DNA of 34,066 bases from Verrucomicrobiia bacterium (GTDB taxonomy: Bacteria; Verrucomicrobiota; Verrucomicrobiia; Limisphaerales; JAYPXF01), in contig JADHOF010000007.1 in NCBI GenBank assembly GCA_016779125.1, positions 1-34,066 of the forward strand, read 5' to 3'. Under the pieces are notes generated by a model that ran no database searches, was not told the DNA's origin, and worked only from the letters and a program-made list of their open reading frames with translations. This document shows, piece by piece, positions 30,619 to 34,066 of this stretch (position 1 is the first letter of the stretch; each line of letters begins with the position of its first letter). The position numbers were made by a program, and so were the translations under genes.

Positions 30619-30667
30619 TTGCATTTCTATCCGGTGAGGGATTCGGTACCGGTGTGCGCGCTAAAAC

Positions 30668-31681
30668 ATGGCGCGTAAACGAAAGCTAACTTCCCCACAT
30701 CCTTCCGGTCCGGCCTTTCCGGTGATGGAGTTGGTCGCACTGGCGAAATGGCTGATGCTCACGCGTTGGGGGCGCGGGGCCGTGGTGGGGGCGAATGTGT
30801 TCATTCTTCTCTGCGTCGGCGGCTGGTATCTGGCGCAACCGGTGCCTCGCAAGGCGGAGATCCGGCTGTTGGTGGGGAACTATCTCGACAAGGAGAAAAA
30901 GGTCCGGCTGCCCGAGCTGGCCTGGGATCTTTGGCAGTACTATTACGGCGATCAGTTTGTCGCCTCCGAATTCAAGGGCGGAAACGAGTTTGTCTACGGC
31001 GGGCTGCCGGATGCCTCGCGTCTGTCCACGAAAGTGACCGTTCTCAAGAACAGCGGATACGTGGTGGGCTATTCCGACGCGCTCAAGAATCCGCTCTGGG
31101 CCGCCTACCGGCTCTTTGATCAGAAGAAGTCCTCGCCACCGGGGGATCGACCGGAAAACTTTCAGACAGACCGGCGGACCTTCGCGAAGGTGAGTTCTTC
31201 GGATTACACCGGTAGCGGATACGATCGCGGCCATCTCGCGCCGAACTACGGCATCGCGCTGTGTTACGGGCGCGAGGCGCAGGAGGAGACGTTTCGAATG
31301 TCGAACATCATTCCCCAACGGCACGGATTGAACGCCGGACCGTGGAAGGATTTGGAGATGCGGGCGGCGGTCAATTATCCGGCCCGCTACCAGGAGATCT
31401 GGGTGATCGCCGGGCCGGTATTCGGAGAGGATCCCAAGAGGACGGAAGGCGGGATTCCCATTCCGGAACACTGCTACAAGATTCTGATCGACGAGACGTC
31501 CGGCAAGATCCGGCTGCAGGCCTTTCTGATGCCGCAGGATGTTTCACCCGGTGCCGGACCGAAACGATTTCTGACCAGCGTGGACGAGATCGAGAAGCGG
31601 ACGGGCCTGGATTTCTTCACGGCCTTGGAAGACCCGACGGAGGAGGCGCTGGAGGCGCAGGTGCCGGGCGACATTTGGTAG
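30668..31681 (+). CDS. Membrane-anchored DNA/RNA non-specific endonuclease (NUC1 family)
   Basis: The 337-residue product is a beta-beta-alpha-metal nuclease of the NUC1/Serratia nuclease family, which cuts DNA and RNA with Mg2+. The catalytic motif D-R-G-H is in YDRGHLAPNYGIA, with H189 as the general base. The metal-binding Asn and following segment are in MSNIIPQRHGLNAGPWKDLE, and the core strand is EIWVIAGPVFG. A single membrane helix (about residues 37-56, AVVGANVFILLCVGGWYLA) follows a basic N-terminus, so the enzyme is probably tethered to the inner membrane and faces the periplasm. No immunity or inhibitor gene is adjacent. It may serve nucleic-acid scavenging. ATG at 30725 is a possible alternative start. 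Confidence 0.95.
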   Translation: MARKRKLTSPHPSGPAFPVMELVALAKWLMLTRWGRGAVVGANVFILLCVGGWYLAQPVPRKAEIRLLVGNYLDKEKKVRLPELAWDLWQYYYGDQFVASEFKGGNEFVYGGLPDASRLSTKVTVLKNSGYVVGYSDALKNPLWAAYRLFDQKKSSPPGDRPENFQTDRRTFAKVSSSDYTGSGYDRGHLAPNYGIALCYGREAQEETFRMSNIIPQRHGLNAGPWKDLEMRAAVNYPARYQEIWVIAGPVFGEDPKRTEGGIPIPEHCYKILIDETSGKIRLQAFLMPQDVSPGAGPKRFLTSVDEIEKRTGLDFFTALEDPTEEALEAQVPGDIW

Positions 31682-31690
31682 GCGGGTCCG

Positions 31691-32356
31691 CTATTTTTTC
31701 CGCAATCCCATCGCCAGTCCGGTCGCGGCCGCGCCGCTGGAGGGGATGCTTCCGGTGAGGAAGGCTTTGAAGGACGCGAACTGTGCGCCGAAGTTTGAGA
31801 TCACGCCGCCGACCTGGCCTTCGATGATCGTCCAGTGGATTTCTATCCAACCGAAATACGCCAACATTGTGAGGGTGAGGAAATAGAAACCAACAATCAC
31901 GGTCGCCAAACGGACAAAGGCGCGGATGGCGAACCCGATGGCGAAGCCCATGAACATTCCGAAACCGCCTTTCACAAACAGTGTCGAAAACTCGCGCGAT
32001 CCGATTTCGGGATCGTCTGAATCTGATGCCGGGGCGGACTCCCGGGCTTCGGGGAAGCTGTTTGTGAGGCCCGGGAGGGGGAGGGTGATTCCACCGCTTT
32101 CCGCGAAGCTGTTCATCATTCCACCAACCTGACGGGAAACCGGGGGAGTGTTCGCGACGGATTGGCGCGACGTGGCGATCTGGCGCGCGGGCGGCTTGTC
32201 CGATGTGAGCGCCAGAATGCCTCCGGCGACCATCATCCCGACCGACAGCAGGAGGACGAGCCATTTGCCCCGGGTGAATTGGTATTCGCCGAGACCGAAT
32301 TCGTTTCGCGATTCGGGATCGGATGTTGGTGTTGATGGGTTCTCGTCCGTTGCCAC
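31691..32356 (-). CDS. FUN14-domain membrane protein
   Basis: The product is about 221 residues with GTG at 32356 as the best start (VATDENPSTPTSDPESRNEF). An open frame extends upstream into the quinoprotein gene but lacks a better start. A first membrane helix (GKWLVLLLSVGMMVAGGILA) is near residues 32-51, followed by a Ser/Pro-rich linker. The C-terminal 95 residues match FUN14: GGFGMFMGFAIGFAIRAFVR, FYFLTLTMLAYFGWIEIHW and a final segment with SFKAFLTGSIPSSGAAATGL. In eukaryotes FUNDC1 is a mitophagy receptor; bacterial members are uncharacterised. It lies 74 nt downstream of the quinoprotein gene on the same strand and converges on the NUC1 gene with a 9-nt gap. Confidence 0.72.
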   Translation of the reverse strand: MATDENPSTPTSDPESRNEFGLGEYQFTRGKWLVLLLSVGMMVAGGILALTSDKPPARQIATSRQSVANTPPVSRQVGGMMNSFAESGGITLPLPGLTNSFPEARESAPASDSDDPEIGSREFSTLFVKGGFGMFMGFAIGFAIRAFVRLATVIVGFYFLTLTMLAYFGWIEIHWTIIEGQVGGVISNFGAQFASFKAFLTGSIPSSGAAATGLAMGLRKK

Positions 32357-32430
32357 GGCGTGGCAGTAACCCGGATCGATTCGGGGCTCAAGCGGAATGG
32401 GCGACCGGCCCCGCTCGATCCCGGTGTCGT

Positions 32431-34066
32431 CTACTTTTTCGGCAGAGCGAAGGCGACGAGGCTGCCGCCTCTGGGGCGTCCCGATTTGCCGCCGCCTGCG
32501 GAGATGACCACGAACTGGCGGCCATCGACCATGTAGGTGCTGGGCGTGGCGTTGCCTCCGAAGGGGAGCTTGGCTTGCCAAAGGATCTGGCCGTTGTCCT
32601 TGTCAAAGACGCGGAAGGTTTCGTCCGCCGTCGCCCCGATGAAGATGAGTCCTCCGGCGGTCACCACGGGCCCCCCGTAGTTCTCCGTGCCGGTCGGGGG
32701 AATTCCCCGCGCGGTGAGTTCGGGATATTCGCCCAGCACGACCTTCCACTTGATTTCGCCGGTGTTCAGATCGACGGCGTTGAGGGTGCCCCAAGGCGGC
32801 TTGATGGCCGGATAGCCTTCCTTGTCCAGCCAACGGCGGAATCCTCCGAAGGCGTAGTCGGGAGGAGCGGCTTCCTTTTGGGCTTTTGGGGAGGCGGCTC
32901 CGGGCTCCGGGCGTGATGCCGACGGCGTGTCCTCGTTCAGCACGTAGTTGAGAATGGCCGCGCGTTTGGCTTCGGGCATGGTCGAATAGCCGGGCATGCG
33001 GCCGCCGCCCTGGCGTGTGATCAGTTCGATCTCGGCGCGGGTCTTGCGCTGGGCGATGCCGGTCAGGGGCGGGAACTGCATCGCGGCGTTGCCCTTGCGG
33101 TCCAGACCATGGCAGGCACCGCAGTAGATCAAGTAGTCGCGCTCGCCGGGATTCAGCGGGGTGCCGTCCGCGTGCCGGGTCTCCACCATTTGCAGGAGCC
33201 ATGGCATCTCGTTGATGTTGACGTAGTAAATGCCGTCCGGATCGGCCGCCCCGCCGCCCCATTCCATGCCGCCGTCGTAGCCGGGAAACATGACGGTTTC
33301 ATCCAGGCTTGGCGCGGGGAAGGGACCGAAATTGGGCGAGGCCTTGATTCGGTCCAAAGTGAGTTGATGGGTTTCAGGTGAGATGTTTGAAGCGTCGGCC
33401 TCGGTATATTTTTGCCGCATCAAGGGAGCGGGTTTTGTCGGGAAGGGCTGGGTGGGCCACGCCTGTTCGCCGCGAAGCGTCGATTGTTGCACGGGACGTT
33501 CCTCGACGGGCCAGAGGGGTTCGCCGGTCACGCGGTTGAAGACGAAGAGCAGTCCGTGTTTCGTGCCCTGCGCGACGGCGTCGATCTTTCTGCCCTTGTG
33601 CGTGACGGTCAGCAGGACGGGCGGGCAGGGCAGGTCCTTGTCCAGGAGATCATGGTGCACGATCTGGAAATGCCAGATGCGTTCACCTGTGGCGGCGTTG
33701 AGGGCGAGCACGCAGTTGGCGAACAGGTTCTGACCGTGACGTCTTCCACCGTAGAAATCGGGTTCCGCCGTCTTGGTGGCGACATAGACAATGCCACGTT
33801 GTTCATCCAGGGATTGTCCGCACCAGGGCATGAGGCCCGTGGCGGTCTTGTAGGAGTCCTCAGGCCAGGTGTCGTGTCCCACTTCACCGGGTCGGGGAAT
33901 CAAATGGAAGATCCAGCGCCGCTCGCCTGTGCGGACATCGAAGGCGCGCACGGAGCCTTGTCCCCCGACGCCGCCGACGATCAACAGGTCCTTGTAGACG
34001 ACTCCCGGAGTGTTCAATCCGGAGCCGAGATTGATCGCTCCGTCCTCGCCGAAACTGCGGATCACT
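32431..34066 (-). CDS. PQQ-type quinoprotein dehydrogenase with inserted cytochrome c domain (partial)
   Basis: This is a pyrroloquinoline-quinone beta-propeller dehydrogenase of the membrane glucose dehydrogenase-like group, truncated at the right edge of the window; its N-terminus and signal peptide lie beyond. At least 544 residues are seen. Propeller segments include VRAFDVRTGERRWIFHLIPR, CVLALNAATGERIWHFQIVH and LNAVDLNTGEIKWKVVLGEY, each with the W-motif typical of PQQ propellers. A c-type haem motif CGACH (33109-33123) with a probable Met ligand in GGRMPGYSTM lies between propeller blades, followed by an Ala/Pro-rich linker. The enzyme would oxidise a sugar or alcohol in the periplasm and pass electrons through its own haem. 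The substrate is unknown. Confidence 0.93.
   Translation of the reverse strand, partial: VIRSFGEDGAINLGSGLNTPGVVYKDLLIVGGVGGQGSVRAFDVRTGERRWIFHLIPRPGEVGHDTWPEDSYKTATGLMPWCGQSLDEQRGIVYVATKTAEPDFYGGRRHGQNLFANCVLALNAATGERIWHFQIVHHDLLDKDLPCPPVLLTVTHKGRKIDAVAQGTKHGLLFVFNRVTGEPLWPVEERPVQQSTLRGEQAWPTQPFPTKPAPLMRQKYTEADASNISPETHQLTLDRIKASPNFGPFPAPSLDETVMFPGYDGGMEWGGGAADPDGIYYVNINEMPWLLQMVETRHADGTPLNPGERDYLIYCGACHGLDRKGNAAMQFPPLTGIAQRKTRAEIELITRQGGGRMPGYSTMPEAKRAAILNYVLNEDTPSASRPEPGAASPKAQKEAAPPDYAFGGFRRWLDKEGYPAIKPPWGTLNAVDLNTGEIKWKVVLGEYPELTARGIPPTGTENYGGPVVTAGGLIFIGATADETFRVFDKDNGQILWQAKLPFGGNATPSTYMVDGRQFVVISAGGGKSGRPRGGSLVAFALPKK

Overview
The window looks like a chromosomal segment of a GC-rich, diderm bacterium of the Verrucomicrobiota (PVC superphylum); subdivision 3 (Pedosphaerae/Limisphaerales) is my best guess. 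This rests on gene content and style. There are tandem short prepilins of the type common in that phylum, a signal-peptide-bearing sugar isomerase-like protein, a sulfatase, Gfo/Idh/MocA and DUF362 proteins, a quinoprotein with a c-type haem domain, and a giant exported repeat protein ending in an FFRLR-type tail. No rRNA, CRISPR array, insertion sequence or phage gene was seen.

Positions 36-8959 hold a rightward type II secretion (T2SS) operon: pseudopilins G, H, I, J and K, the inner-membrane proteins L and M, a GspC/PilP-like protein, and then the secretin. Most junctions are 4-nt ATGA overlaps, which implies translational coupling. The secretin is not one gene but three (6044-6871, 6910-7758, 7781-8959). 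Each has its own signal peptide, and both breaks fall inside a Gly-rich loop in the middle of a secretin N-domain. This is the most striking feature of the window. The ATPase and platform genes (GspE/F) are not in the window and may lie to the left.

Positions 9031-11243 encode an OmpR-type response regulator and its histidine kinase. Positions 11299-13354 encode a Gfo/Idh/MocA oxidoreductase and a TIM-barrel sugar isomerase/epimerase, probably one catabolic pair. A 406-nt AT-richer gap (13355-13760) carries a 15-nt palindrome and a sigma-54-like -24/-12 element upstream of two paralogous 118-residue prepilins, which are separated by a strong intrinsic terminator.

Leftward genes from 18861 to 14560 encode a TPR protein, a CvpA-like membrane protein and DNA primase (DnaG). 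The dnaG stop codon overlaps that of the second pilin in the tetranucleotide CTAG. A DUF362 protein (rightward) converges on the giant 1802-residue protein gene (leftward, 25366-19958). That protein combines two seven-repeat propeller-like regions with four Ig-like domains between them.

The right third (25559-34066) is a mosaic of single genes: a DUF547 protein, tRNA-Pro(UGG), an exported sulfatase, a small zinc-ribbon membrane protein, a lipoprotein aminopeptidase, an exported isomerase-like protein, a membrane-anchored NUC1 nuclease, a FUN14-domain protein and a truncated PQQ/cytochrome c quinoprotein. Secretion and cell-surface functions dominate. The T2SS may export some of the large or degradative proteins, but nothing in the sequence proves that link.
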